Shown here: positions 35,011 through 43,569 of the stretch, one piece after another | Position numbering within the stretch: the stretch's first letter is position 1 | How the letters are laid out: each line of letters opens with the position of its first letter | Source: Dyadobacter sp. CY261 | GTDB lineage: Bacteria > Bacteroidota > Bacteroidia > Cytophagales > Spirosomataceae | Direction: 5' to 3' | Length of the DNA stretch: 64,000 nucleotides | Assembly: GCF_021440085.1 (NCBI RefSeq) | Contig: NZ_JAKCPW010000022.1 | Location: 1 to 64,000, forward strand | Notes under the pieces: model-generated | The model's input: only the letters and a program-made list of their open reading frames with translations | The model's database searches: none | Told to the model about the DNA's origin: nothing | Translations under genes and position numbers: made by a program

Positions 35011-37014
35011 ATGAACGGATATCTCTACCGGCCCGGTTTCCGGCAGTCCATCATTTTTATGGTGGCCATTTTATCGCTTTCTGAGGTCGAACTTGCCGGC
35101 GCGGCAGCGGTTAAGGTGGTATTGACAGGCAATACCGCTGATTTCAAACGTCCTGACGACTTGTTCGATATTGTTAAAAACCACATTCGGCAGAATACCG
35201 ATCAGGATACCTTGGTTTGGGTTTTGAATGGCGATGTTTTTCCTGAAACTTATTCCGACGAACAGATACTGAACTGGAAAACCAGAGCCAATAGCCTCCT
35301 GGAAGCAAATCCCAGGCTTTTTATCCTTCTTAACCAGGGAGACCGGGACTGGATGGATTCGGGAAAAGGCGGTTGGCAGAAAGTGCGGTCAATCGAAAAG
35401 CTGCTTTTGCAGGCAGGGCATCCCCATTTCCAGGTTTTTTTACAGCAGGGTTGCCCGGGGCCCTGGGTGGTTTCGTTTCCGAACCTCGAAGTGATCGTGA
35501 TCAATTCCCAATGGTGGAACCATCCGTTTGACAAACCATCGCCGACATCCGTTGTTTGCCCGATTTCCGATACCGACCATTTTATCGAAGAACTCAGAGC
35601 GACGCTTGATGACACAAAGGCTAAAAATGTGCTGATTCTCTCGCATTTTCCCCTCGTATCACTAGGTAATTACGGCGGCAGATTCCCTGCTTCGGCCTAT
35701 TTAGTCCCACCCAAGGTCGCATTCAGACAAACTGTGGGTACCAGTAAAGATATTGTCAATCAGCAATTTGAGGCATTCCGGTACCGGCTTTCGCATGTGT
35801 TGCATGAATACCCTTCCGTGATTTTCGCATCGGGCCATGAGATGAACCAGTCCATTCTTAAAGTCGGAAATAACTTCTATATCAACAGCGGTGCCCTGGC
35901 TTCCGCAAAATTTGCCGCGAAAAGCAAGAATGCTTTACTCAGCTCTTCTGAAACCGGCGTAGTAGAGGTTACGTATAATCAGGATGGGCAGGTTGGCTTT
36001 GCAGAACTTGGATTGAGTGAAGGACAGTTATCGGTTTCAAAAAAAGGGATACTAATCAACATTCCGGTCGCTAAATCACAGGTTTATAGAGGGTCGGATC
36101 AGCAGCGCAATCCAGATGGACAGACGACGGTTGCCGCAGGGCCCGAGTATGCCAGCGGATGGTTCAAGCGGGTCTGGTTTGGCCGGCACTACCGGTACTC
36201 CTGGACCACACCCGTGCAGGTGCCCTACCTGGATGCCGACACCACCTTCGGCGGGTTAACTTTCGTTGCCAAAGGTGGCGGGAGACAAACCACCTCGCTG
36301 AAATTATCCGCCGGAAACGGGAAAGAGTATGTTTTCCGGTCGGTCAATAAAGATCCGTACCGTGCGCTCGATTTCGAACTGAAAGGGACCGTCATCGCCG
36401 ATGTGCTGAAAGACCAAACGTCCACACAGCAGCCATACGGTGCCATGGCAGTAGCGCCTTTGATGGATAAAATAGGCGTTTTGCATGCCACGCCGAAGCT
36501 GTACGTGCTGCCCGATGACGAGCGGCTTGGCGCATTTCGGGCCGGTTATGCCCACCTGTTTGGAATGCTGGAAGAGCGGCCGAATGACAAGATCGCGGAG
36601 GGAAAAGTGTTTGCAAGGGCCGATGACATTGAACAGAGCTACAAAATGTTCCGCAAGCTCTATCAGGACCACGATAATTACATCAACAAAGAGGAGTTTG
36701 CCAGGGCAAGGATATTTGACCTATGGATTGGTGATTGGAGCAAACACGAGGATAACTGGAAATGGGCCGGTACCGCAAGCAAGGGAGGCAAGGTCTTCCG
36801 GCCAGTCCCGCGCGATCGTGACCACGCTTTTTCCCGCTGGGACGGCATTATTCCCTGTCTAGATGCGATTTCTTTTTTATTTGTCACCACGTGGCTGATC
36901 ACATTCTTTAAAACGACTCACGTTCGTGGATTGTGTGAGAAATTTGTTGAAGTACCCTCGATGGAAAAACCGCATATACTTTTCAGTACACCGGGAACTT
37001 GCTTAAAATGTTGA
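35011..37014 (+). CDS. calcineurin-like metallophosphoesterase, probably truncated
   Basis: 667 aa, signal peptide near the N-terminus, then metal-ligand motifs WVLNGDVFPE, LNQGDRDW, LILSHFPL and FASGHEMNQ of a calcineurin-type phosphoesterase (1-300), followed by a domain with a PRDRDHAFSRWDG motif near residue 610. Relatives that I recall are about 1,200 aa and continue past this motif; here the text after GIIP (from about 36850) turns into an unrelated hydrophobic stretch and stops. In another frame, 36967-37038 again reads like protein (GKTAYTFQYTGNLLKM), which would fit an internal deletion. Confidence 0.7.
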   Translation: MNGYLYRPGFRQSIIFMVAILSLSEVELAGAAAVKVVLTGNTADFKRPDDLFDIVKNHIRQNTDQDTLVWVLNGDVFPETYSDEQILNWKTRANSLLEANPRLFILLNQGDRDWMDSGKGGWQKVRSIEKLLLQAGHPHFQVFLQQGCPGPWVVSFPNLEVIVINSQWWNHPFDKPSPTSVVCPISDTDHFIEELRATLDDTKAKNVLILSHFPLVSLGNYGGRFPASAYLVPPKVAFRQTVGTSKDIVNQQFEAFRYRLSHVLHEYPSVIFASGHEMNQSILKVGNNFYINSGALASAKFAAKSKNALLSSSETGVVEVTYNQDGQVGFAELGLSEGQLSVSKKGILINIPVAKSQVYRGSDQQRNPDGQTTVAAGPEYASGWFKRVWFGRHYRYSWTTPVQVPYLDADTTFGGLTFVAKGGGRQTTSLKLSAGNGKEYVFRSVNKDPYRALDFELKGTVIADVLKDQTSTQQPYGAMAVAPLMDKIGVLHATPKLYVLPDDERLGAFRAGYAHLFGMLEERPNDKIAEGKVFARADDIEQSYKMFRKLYQDHDNYINKEEFARARIFDLWIGDWSKHEDNWKWAGTASKGGKVFRPVPRDRDHAFSRWDGIIPCLDAISFLFVTTWLITFFKTTHVRGLCEKFVEVPSMEKPHILFSTPGTCLKC

Positions 37015-37150
37015 GAATAAATAGGCTTTCGTTATAAAGTATTTTGATTGGGCATTCTGTAAGTTTCAATATATTGGTAGGCAATACCTGATGGAAAACG
37101 TTTGGTTATTGTAATGTAATTGTCTGAAACTGTTACAAATATGTGCGATT

Positions 37151-37214
37151 GGTATAAAAATTAGCTGATTTGGTATAAATAGCAAATCATGTTTCTGTTA
37201 CCCAATTACATTTG
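37151..37214 (+). promoter_or_regulatory. LytTR-type direct-repeat operator and promoter (site A)
   Basis: GGTATAAA at 37151 and again at 37172 (21 bp apart), then TACATTTG at 37207-37214, a perfect -7 box starting 35 nt after the start of the second repeat. Same geometry as 49505, 56324 and 62252. It drives the ACP/YceI/membrane-protein operon. Confidence 0.8.
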
Positions 37215-37269
37215 AATACTCAGCGATGAATAACCTGTCACTGTCTATTTTTTGGAAAACAAAAATGTT

Positions 37270-37494
37270 ATGAACGATCAGCTACTTACACTCATCAGTG
37301 ACGTTTCGGGGCTCCCACAGAGTTCGATTTCACATCAATCGCACCTTTTTCGTGACTTGGGCCTTGATAGTCTGGACTTGGTAGATCTTGTCTTGAAAAT
37401 GGAAGATGCTTTCAAAATCTCCATTCCTGATGAAGACTATTCAAAACTGCAGACAGTCGATCAAATTAAAGCTTATTTAAATGTCACGCACTGA
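37270..37494 (+). CDS. acyl carrier protein
   Basis: 74 aa from ATG at 37270 (TTG at 37252 would add six residues). FRDLGLDSLDLVDLVLKMED holds the Asp-Ser-Leu motif whose Ser is modified with phosphopantetheine, and the acidic recognition helix follows. This is a second type of ACP and unlikely to be the housekeeping one, which normally sits beside fabF. Its stop overlaps the ATG of the exported YceI-like gene (TGATG). Directly behind LytTR operator A. What acyl chain it would carry is unknown. Confidence 0.85.
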   Translation: MNDQLLTLISDVSGLPQSSISHQSHLFRDLGLDSLDLVDLVLKMEDAFKISIPDEDYSKLQTVDQIKAYLNVTH

Positions 37495-38021
37495 TGAAAC
37501 AAACCTATTTAATATTGGTCCTAATTATGAGTGGGTTTCCACTTATCGCCCAGACGAATTCTGTCATGTCTGGACAGACTGAATTTGAGGTGAAAGCAAT
37601 CTATGGAACTGTTAAAGGCAGTTTTGAACCGCCTTCGGGTAAAGTTATTTTCGACCTGTCTGCACCAACAAAATCGGAAATAGACATATCAATTGCCGCC
37701 TCGTCGTTTTCTACTGGCAAAGCAAGGCGTGATCAGAAAATGCTGGAAGGTAATTTTTTTCACTCAGAGCTGTTTTCAAGGATACAATTCAAATCCTCAA
37801 TAATTCAGCCTCTCGATGATTACTATTTGGCTACGGGAATGTTGACGATCAAGGAAGTCTCTAAAATGGTTGCTCTACCTTTTAAGGTTAACAAGAATCC
37901 AGACGGTAGCCTCGCTCTTAGCAGTACCTTCAAAGTAAGCCGCTTGGCATATGGGATAGGAAGGCCTTCGTTTATGCTAAAGGATATGATAACCGTTAGC
38001 ATGAATGCTGTAATAAAATAA
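37494..38021 (+). CDS. YceI-like periplasmic lipid-binding protein
   Basis: 175 aa with a signal peptide (LILVLIMSGFPLIAQT). The mature part is the YceI beta-barrel (lipocalin-like): GTVKGSFEPPSGKVIFDLS, ARRDQKMLEGNFFHSELFS (the conserved RD...L....FF) and ATGMLTIKEVSK. Members bind isoprenoid or fatty amide ligands outside the cytoplasm. Translationally coupled to the ACP gene, which suggests that a lipid made or carried by the ACP is linked to this binding protein (inference). Confidence 0.85.
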   Translation: MKQTYLILVLIMSGFPLIAQTNSVMSGQTEFEVKAIYGTVKGSFEPPSGKVIFDLSAPTKSEIDISIAASSFSTGKARRDQKMLEGNFFHSELFSRIQFKSSIIQPLDDYYLATGMLTIKEVSKMVALPFKVNKNPDGSLALSSTFKVSRLAYGIGRPSFMLKDMITVSMNAVIK

Positions 38022-38046
38022 CATTTAAACCATCTAATTTGCGGAT

Positions 38047-38478
38047 ATGGTAAACTACGAACTTATCGTGACAGGGAAAAAGCAGGTAAGACCAAAATTA
38101 AAAAAGTATTACCATTTAATCCGGATTGGACTCGGGGTAGTCTTGGCACTTGCCGTTACAATGTCATTGATCAAAGGACATGAAAATATTGACCCTAGCA
38201 CCAGATCAGGGCAGGTGCTTAAATCATTGTGGGATACGGCTTACCTGATGCATACAGTAAAGGCAGTGGAGATTTTGTGCGCCATCTCCCTGCTGCTAGA
38301 CCGGTATGTAAAGCTTACCAGCATTATGCTGATGACGATCGTTTTTAATATCATTATGTTTGATGTTTTTGCTGATAATCTCAAAGGTCTTGCATCAGCC
38401 TCTGTAATCCTGCTACTCCTTGTAAGTTTGATGCTGATCAATATCAATTCTTATAAATCAATACTCAGCGAAAGGTGA
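38047..38478 (+). CDS. DoxX-like small membrane protein
   Basis: 143 aa with four membrane helices: IGLGVVLALAVTMSLI, AYLMHTVKAVEILCAISLLL, LTSIMLMTIVFNIIMFDV and ASASVILLLLVSLMLINI. The layout resembles DoxX-like (quinol-oxidase subunit-like) proteins, without a proven motif. Third gene of the operon behind LytTR operator A, 25 nt after the YceI gene. Confidence 0.65.
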   Translation: MVNYELIVTGKKQVRPKLKKYYHLIRIGLGVVLALAVTMSLIKGHENIDPSTRSGQVLKSLWDTAYLMHTVKAVEILCAISLLLDRYVKLTSIMLMTIVFNIIMFDVFADNLKGLASASVILLLLVSLMLININSYKSILSER

Positions 38479-38642
38479 GTGTCGATATCGAAAACTCATG
38501 GTGATCGGCAATTTAATTTCGAACGTATAGAGCATAGAGTCGGTATATAGGTAACGAGGTTATTCGGTTGCCTGATTAATCATTGAAATACTCAGACCAA
38601 GAGTTTAATGATGGATTGTTAGTACAGTTAGTAGTTAGATTA

Positions 38643-38684
38643 ATGAGATCAGTGCTGGTAAAAAAGTAGCCGGCACTGGCTCAT
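38643..38684 (+). terminator. probable terminator of the ACP operon
   Basis: AGTGCTGG/CCGGCACT (one G-T pair) with an outer ATGAG/CTCAT pairing, followed by CAATTTTG. It lies between the membrane-protein gene and the DsbD-type gene. Confidence 0.45.
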
Positions 38685-38739
38685 CAATTTTGTAAATTTT
38701 CAACTATAAATTTCAATTCAACACCATTCACGCCAGCAT

Positions 38740-40836
38740 ATGAAACGGAGTATTATCTTCTTAAGCATTTGTCTTTTCCTAAATCATGCCGCCTCTGCCC
38801 AGCTTCAGAAAGCGAAAGCCCATTGGACTTACACTTTTTCCAAGCCGGAAGTCAAGAAAGGCGAAACGCTCGATTTGGTCTTCACTGCAATAATTGATAA
38901 AGACTGGTATCTGTATTCATCGGATTTCGACCCGGAACTTGGCCCAATGCTGACCAGCTTTAAATTTGATAAAAACAACACTTTTGAGGTTGTCGGAAAA
39001 TTAAAATCGGAAAATCCCAAGACTAAGTTTGAAGAAGTTTGGAATGGAAATGTCCGTTATTTTGAAGGGAAAGGTGTTTTTAAACAAACCATCAAGGTAC
39101 TTGCCGACAACCCGGTTATAAAAGGAACTTCCGAGTATCAGACTTGCAGCCATGTGACAGGGCTTTGTGTTCCCGGCGATGATGATTTTCAATTTAAAGG
39201 GTTGAAGGTTGTAGCCGGAACTGTAACAAATGATCCAGAGCTGGCACTTGGTGCCAATACTCCCGTTTCTTCATCAAGTGTTGCAGCAAATCCGGCAGAT
39301 AAACTTATCGATTCTTCTTTTACAGAAAATGCCGCTGAATCCCTGCCAGCATCGAAGTCAAGGGCAACCATAAATCAATCGCCAAGTTTAGAAGATCCGG
39401 CGGCTGGTAAATCACTCTGGGGATTTGCATTGGCTGCATTCTTGTCAGGCCTGGTAGCATTACTTACACCCTGCGTTTTTCCGATCATCCCAATGACGGT
39501 TAGTTTTTTTACCAACCAGGAAAAGGGAAAGTTGAAAGCATTGATCTACGGAATTTCCATTGTTTTGATTTATACTTTAATAGGTACTGTCGTTTCAAGG
39601 TTGAATGGCCCGGCGTTTGCCAACTTTCTGAGTACGCATTGGATCCCCAACCTGCTTTTCTTTGCTATTTTCTTTGTTTTTGGACTGTCGTTTTTAGGTC
39701 TTTTTGAGATTGTCCTGCCTAGCGGGTTTGTTAACAAAATGGACCAAAAAGCTGATCAGGGCGGATATGCCGGTGTATTCTTTATGGCATTTACATTGGT
39801 GCTCGTTTCATTTTCCTGCACCGGGCCGATTGTCGGAAGTTTACTGGTGGCCTCTGCGGGTGGTGAGGTTGTGAAACCTATTATTGGTATGGCCTCGTTT
39901 TCGGCTGCATTTGCGATACCATTTACATTATTTGCCCTTTTCCCCCAATGGTTAAAATCATTACCAAAATCAGGTGGCTGGCTCAATACAGTAAAAGTCG
40001 TTTTGGGCTTTCTGGAGCTGGCGCTGGCAATGAAATTTTTCAGTATTGCTGATCAGGTATATCACTGGCGTTTATTAGATCGGGAAATCTATCTTGGATT
40101 CTGGATCGTCATTTTCAGCTTACTTGGTTTTTATCTTTTGGGTAAGATCAGGACGCCGCATGATTCTCCGCTCGAAAAAGTAAGTGTCCCCAGACTACTG
40201 CTAACGATTATCACGCTCACATTCGTAATATATATGATCCCCGGCATGTGGGGGGCGCCTTTAAAAGCATTGTCAGGTTATCTTCCCCCACAATCAACAA
40301 TGGACTTTGATTTGAATAAACGAACTGCCGGGACAGTCTCGACTATCGTTGTCGGCGAAACCCGGAAATACGCCAAGCTTTTTCACTTACCACATGAATT
40401 GGAGGGGTTTTTTGATTATAAAGATGCATTAGCTTATGCCAAAAAGGTTAACAAGCCTGTTTTCATCGATTTTACTGGTCATGGTTGCGTAAACTGCCGC
40501 GAAATGGAAGCGCGGGTTTGGGTTGATCCATCGGTGCAGCAGCGCCTCCGGGATGATTATGTGATCTTGGCACTTTATGTGGATGACAAAACGGAATTGC
40601 CGGAAGCTAGCTGGTATACTTCCAAGTACGACAACAAGGTAAAGAAAACCATCGGCGCGCAGAATGCTGATTTGCAGATCGTAAAATACAATAATAATGC
40701 GCAGCCGCATTATTGCCTGATTGATCATGAGGGAAATTTACTGGTTAAGCCAAAGAGCTATGATTTGAATCCCGCCCATTTTGCGTCGTTTTTGGATAGC
40801 GGGAAGGCCGCGTTTGAGAAAATCGTAGAGTTTTAA
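38740..40836 (+). CDS. DsbD-type protein-disulfide reductase
   Basis: 698 aa. Signal peptide (1-20), N-terminal DsbD domain with the Cys pair in YQTCSHVTGLCVPGD, membrane domain (about 225-500, eight helices) with its two redox Cys in LLTPCVFPIIPM and SFSCTGPIVGS, and a C-terminal thioredoxin domain with GHGCVNCREME. Electrons pass from cytoplasmic thioredoxin through the membrane to exported proteins. In this window it stands between a LytTR-controlled operon and other redox genes, though it has its own promoter region; no GTATAAA site precedes it. Confidence 0.92.
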   Translation: MKRSIIFLSICLFLNHAASAQLQKAKAHWTYTFSKPEVKKGETLDLVFTAIIDKDWYLYSSDFDPELGPMLTSFKFDKNNTFEVVGKLKSENPKTKFEEVWNGNVRYFEGKGVFKQTIKVLADNPVIKGTSEYQTCSHVTGLCVPGDDDFQFKGLKVVAGTVTNDPELALGANTPVSSSSVAANPADKLIDSSFTENAAESLPASKSRATINQSPSLEDPAAGKSLWGFALAAFLSGLVALLTPCVFPIIPMTVSFFTNQEKGKLKALIYGISIVLIYTLIGTVVSRLNGPAFANFLSTHWIPNLLFFAIFFVFGLSFLGLFEIVLPSGFVNKMDQKADQGGYAGVFFMAFTLVLVSFSCTGPIVGSLLVASAGGEVVKPIIGMASFSAAFAIPFTLFALFPQWLKSLPKSGGWLNTVKVVLGFLELALAMKFFSIADQVYHWRLLDREIYLGFWIVIFSLLGFYLLGKIRTPHDSPLEKVSVPRLLLTIITLTFVIYMIPGMWGAPLKALSGYLPPQSTMDFDLNKRTAGTVSTIVVGETRKYAKLFHLPHELEGFFDYKDALAYAKKVNKPVFIDFTGHGCVNCREMEARVWVDPSVQQRLRDDYVILALYVDDKTELPEASWYTSKYDNKVKKTIGAQNADLQIVKYNNNAQPHYCLIDHEGNLLVKPKSYDLNPAHFASFLDSGKAAFEKIVEF

Positions 40837-40983
40837 TCTACTGTTAGAGGAGATGCTGCTGTCAATCTTGTAAGAAACTTGATAATACACATCTCCAATA
40901 ACTTCAAGTAGATAAGTTCGTTGTCCAGTTTAACAACATTTCTCTCATTTCAAGGGTAAATAGTTGTTTCCATACGAACAAAT

Positions 40984-41712
40984 TTAGCTTAAACGGTCGG
41001 TCATTCTTCCTGATTTTTTTAAATATCTCACATACCCATAAATTATGCCTAGCAGGATAAATATACCGCTGAACAACCAGTTGCGATGTACTGCTGACGG
41101 AATTAGTTCTGGATATTTATAGATGATCAGCGCGTTTATCCCCGTCATCCAGACCATTATCGTATTGTATTCTTTTAAAATCCACCGTTTGTAATTAAAA
41201 CGCATCTTGTCAAAAGTTGGTGAAACTCCTGTGAGATTTATAAGCCAACGGTTAACCCTGGAACAGTATGCATCAAACTGAGATCCGAATTTATTTCTCA
41301 GGAAATTTTCTTCTGCAAAAACAATTGCCTGGTAGATAAATAGAAACAAAGGAATTACAATCGTTACATAGAGCATGGAATTGGAAATAATGCCTGCTCC
41401 AAGCAACATTAAGATGTTGCCAACGTATAGAGGATTTCGACAATGGTTGAAAAGACCTTCGGTAACGAGCGTTTCTGCATATACTTTTTTGTTGCTTCCG
41501 CTGCGGATGATATAGGCCAGTCCAATAGTAAGTCCCCGGATCAATTCTCCGGAAACTGTAATGATCAAACCAAGAATGATGGGCAGCAAGTAATAGTTTT
41601 CGCCAAAGGTATCGGGAGCGAAAAGCAAGGGTGAAGGCAGAAAAAGCAGCAGGTATAAAAACACAAACAAAATATTTCTATACTTAAAAAAGAAATTACC
41701 TATTGTGATCAT
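40984..41712 (-). CDS. isoprenylcysteine carboxyl methyltransferase-like membrane protein
   Basis: 242 aa, five or more membrane helices and the ICMT/PEMT signature VTEGLFNHCRNPLYVGNIL, with AEENFLRNKFGSQFDAYCSRVNRW near the end. Such enzymes methylate lipids or small membrane substrates using SAM. The start ATG overlaps the stop of the upstream cmoA-like gene by 4 nt (ATGA), so the two are coupled. Which substrate would unite them is unknown. Confidence 0.85.
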   Translation of the reverse strand: MITIGNFFFKYRNILFVFLYLLLFLPSPLLFAPDTFGENYYLLPIILGLIITVSGELIRGLTIGLAYIIRSGSNKKVYAETLVTEGLFNHCRNPLYVGNILMLLGAGIISNSMLYVTIVIPLFLFIYQAIVFAEENFLRNKFGSQFDAYCSRVNRWLINLTGVSPTFDKMRFNYKRWILKEYNTIMVWMTGINALIIYKYPELIPSAVHRNWLFSGIFILLGIIYGYVRYLKKSGRMTDRLS

Positions 41713-42455
41713 TGTTTTGTAGCAATTAGTCCTGAAAAATTATACCATTTAAAAAACGTTTCGCAATGGGCAAATCCAGCTTCATTTAATAGCGTTACGT
41801 TTTCCGACAATTTGTAGGGTATCAAAACATTTTCCAGCGCTTCCCTTTTCTGTGAAATTTCCATTTCGCTATAATCCAGTCTGCGTTTGTAGTCGTAGTA
41901 ATATTTTATAAAATCCCGATTGAAAAGGCTGTTTTCTGCCAGTACTTTTTCTACCAGGATTAAAACGCCCCCCTGGTTGAGCCCGTTGTAAATGTTTTTT
42001 AATAGTCGGTTCCGGTATAGCGGTCGGACAAATTGTAAGGTCAGACAGAGAATAACCACCGAAGCATTATTGATCTCGACATCCTGATGCAGATCGCCTA
42101 CCTGCAGATCATATGCTCTGGTCACACCTGCTTCTCTTAACTTAGTATTACACTTGTTGAGCATTTCTTCTGACTCATCTATTCCTATAAAATGTATTTT
42201 TTGAGATACCAACTCATTGAGGCCAATTAAGGTAGTTCCGGTAGAACACCCCAGATCGTACACATTGGTGGTTTCCTGAGCATGGTCGGCAGCCAGTTCT
42301 GCGGTCATGCGCTGCATTTCCCCATAAAAAGGCACTGACCGGTTTACCATATCATCGAAGACGTTAACCACCTTGTTGCCAAACTTAAAATCCGAAACTT
42401 TTGTGATCTGATCTTTAAAAATATTGTCCTTCTCGGACTCTTCGTTTATGTTCAT
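41709..42455 (-). CDS. cmoA: CmoA-like carboxy-S-adenosylmethionine synthase
   Basis: 248 aa from ATG at 42455. Very close in layout to E. coli CmoA: VFDDMVNRSVPFYGEMQRM, VYDLGCSTGTTL (SAM loop), FIGIDESEEMLNKC, VVILCLTLQFVRP, GLNQGGVLILVEK and DYKRRLDYSEMEISQKREAL. CmoA converts SAM and prephenate to carboxy-SAM, used by CmoB for the wobble uridine of tRNA. No cmoB is near; an ICMT-like gene overlaps it instead. I would call the family with confidence and the product as probable. Confidence 0.8.
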   Translation of the reverse strand: MNINEESEKDNIFKDQITKVSDFKFGNKVVNVFDDMVNRSVPFYGEMQRMTAELAADHAQETTNVYDLGCSTGTTLIGLNELVSQKIHFIGIDESEEMLNKCNTKLREAGVTRAYDLQVGDLHQDVEINNASVVILCLTLQFVRPLYRNRLLKNIYNGLNQGGVLILVEKVLAENSLFNRDFIKYYYDYKRRLDYSEMEISQKREALENVLIPYKLSENVTLLNEAGFAHCETFFKWYNFSGLIATKQ

Positions 42456-42617
42456 CTGATTAGCGTTGGATTTAGATAATACCTTGATTGGAAAATAATT
42501 ATGCAAACAACCGGAAAGGAGTCAAACCTGGTATTGCTCCAAATGTCTTCAACAAAACCATGCACAATATTCTGTTTGACTCCTCCATGATCGTTTGATT
42601 TGAAAAAGCTGAAAAAT

Positions 42618-43559
42618 TCACTCCTGCTGCAAGTCAAACCTGGCGCCAAGCCCGGAAACAACTGCAACGTTGAAGAACCCAACGGCTTGTGAACCAGACG
42701 GGTTCGCATTAATAATGTTGGTCGAAACATTGGCCTGTGGCGGTGAGTTGAAGATTTCTCCCAAGCCGCCTTGCCGGTCTATCTGGGCAATGAGCTGCCG
42801 CATATAATTAAAGGAAGTAACAGTCAAGGAATGTATCTCTACATAGATCGAATCCCCCGGAATTAGGGCAGGCAATTCGTTACCATTTTCATCCCGCTCA
42901 TCGGCGTTGATCCTGCCGCGGACAGGGATGATGAACACTTCGCCGTCGAAGCTGGCACCCGGATTTTCACCTCCGTCGTAAGCGACGTTGATGTCGTCGG
43001 GCTCATTGAGCAGCCGCCCATTTTTATAAGTTTTAACCCAGTAGGTGTCATTTAAGCCAGCCGGGTCCCTGGCCCAAAACTCTGCCCGGTAACCGGCTTG
43101 GTTGAACCCTGCTTCCTGATAACGAAACGTGATACTATCAATGGCGGGAACCCTGCCTGCATTGCAGCTGGATGTAAATGTTTCGCCCTGGTAATTGACG
43201 CTGAGCGTGTAACTCTGCCCGGTAGCGCCTAATTTCTGATTGCCTTTCGGTGTCCATTGGTAGGTGCCTGCTTCTCCTTCCTCAAAATTATAAGTATTGC
43301 CCGAGCCGTCTGTCACTGTCACGGTAGCGCCAGAGGCGGCAGGAGGGAAGTTGTCATTGTCGAAATAAGGTTGTGTGAATGACAAGCGAACGGTCTGCGT
43401 AGTGGGCTTGCTATCAAGCCACGCATCAATGTTCAGCACCGGCTCAGCGGCAGGCGTGTCCACTTCAACGATGTCTTCGCAGGAAAAGAGCAGTGGTAAG
43501 CTTAGTAGTGCCAAAGCAGATAGAATGTATCTTAAATTAATTTGAGTAAGCTTTTTCAT
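42618..43559 (-). CDS. DUF4249-type surface lipoprotein
   Basis: 313 aa from ATG at 43559; a longer frame back to 43721 runs into the receptor gene and is not used. Lipoprotein signal with LPLLFSC (Cys27), then the DUF4249 beta-rich region (DIVEVDTPAAEPVLNIDAWL at its start). Probable surface partner of the receptor 10 nt upstream. Paralogue of 509-1345. Confidence 0.87.
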   Translation of the reverse strand: MKKLTQINLRYILSALALLSLPLLFSCEDIVEVDTPAAEPVLNIDAWLDSKPTTQTVRLSFTQPYFDNDNFPPAASGATVTVTDGSGNTYNFEEGEAGTYQWTPKGNQKLGATGQSYTLSVNYQGETFTSSCNAGRVPAIDSITFRYQEAGFNQAGYRAEFWARDPAGLNDTYWVKTYKNGRLLNEPDDINVAYDGGENPGASFDGEVFIIPVRGRINADERDENGNELPALIPGDSIYVEIHSLTVTSFNYMRQLIAQIDRQGGLGEIFNSPPQANVSTNIINANPSGSQAVGFFNVAVVSGLGARFDLQQE

Positions 43560-43569
43560 AATACATACG

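Noticed and set aside
38524..38549. CGTATAGA and GGTATATA, similar to the LytTR repeats
   Set aside because: Spacing is 18 bp, not 21, and no -7 box lies 35 nt downstream.
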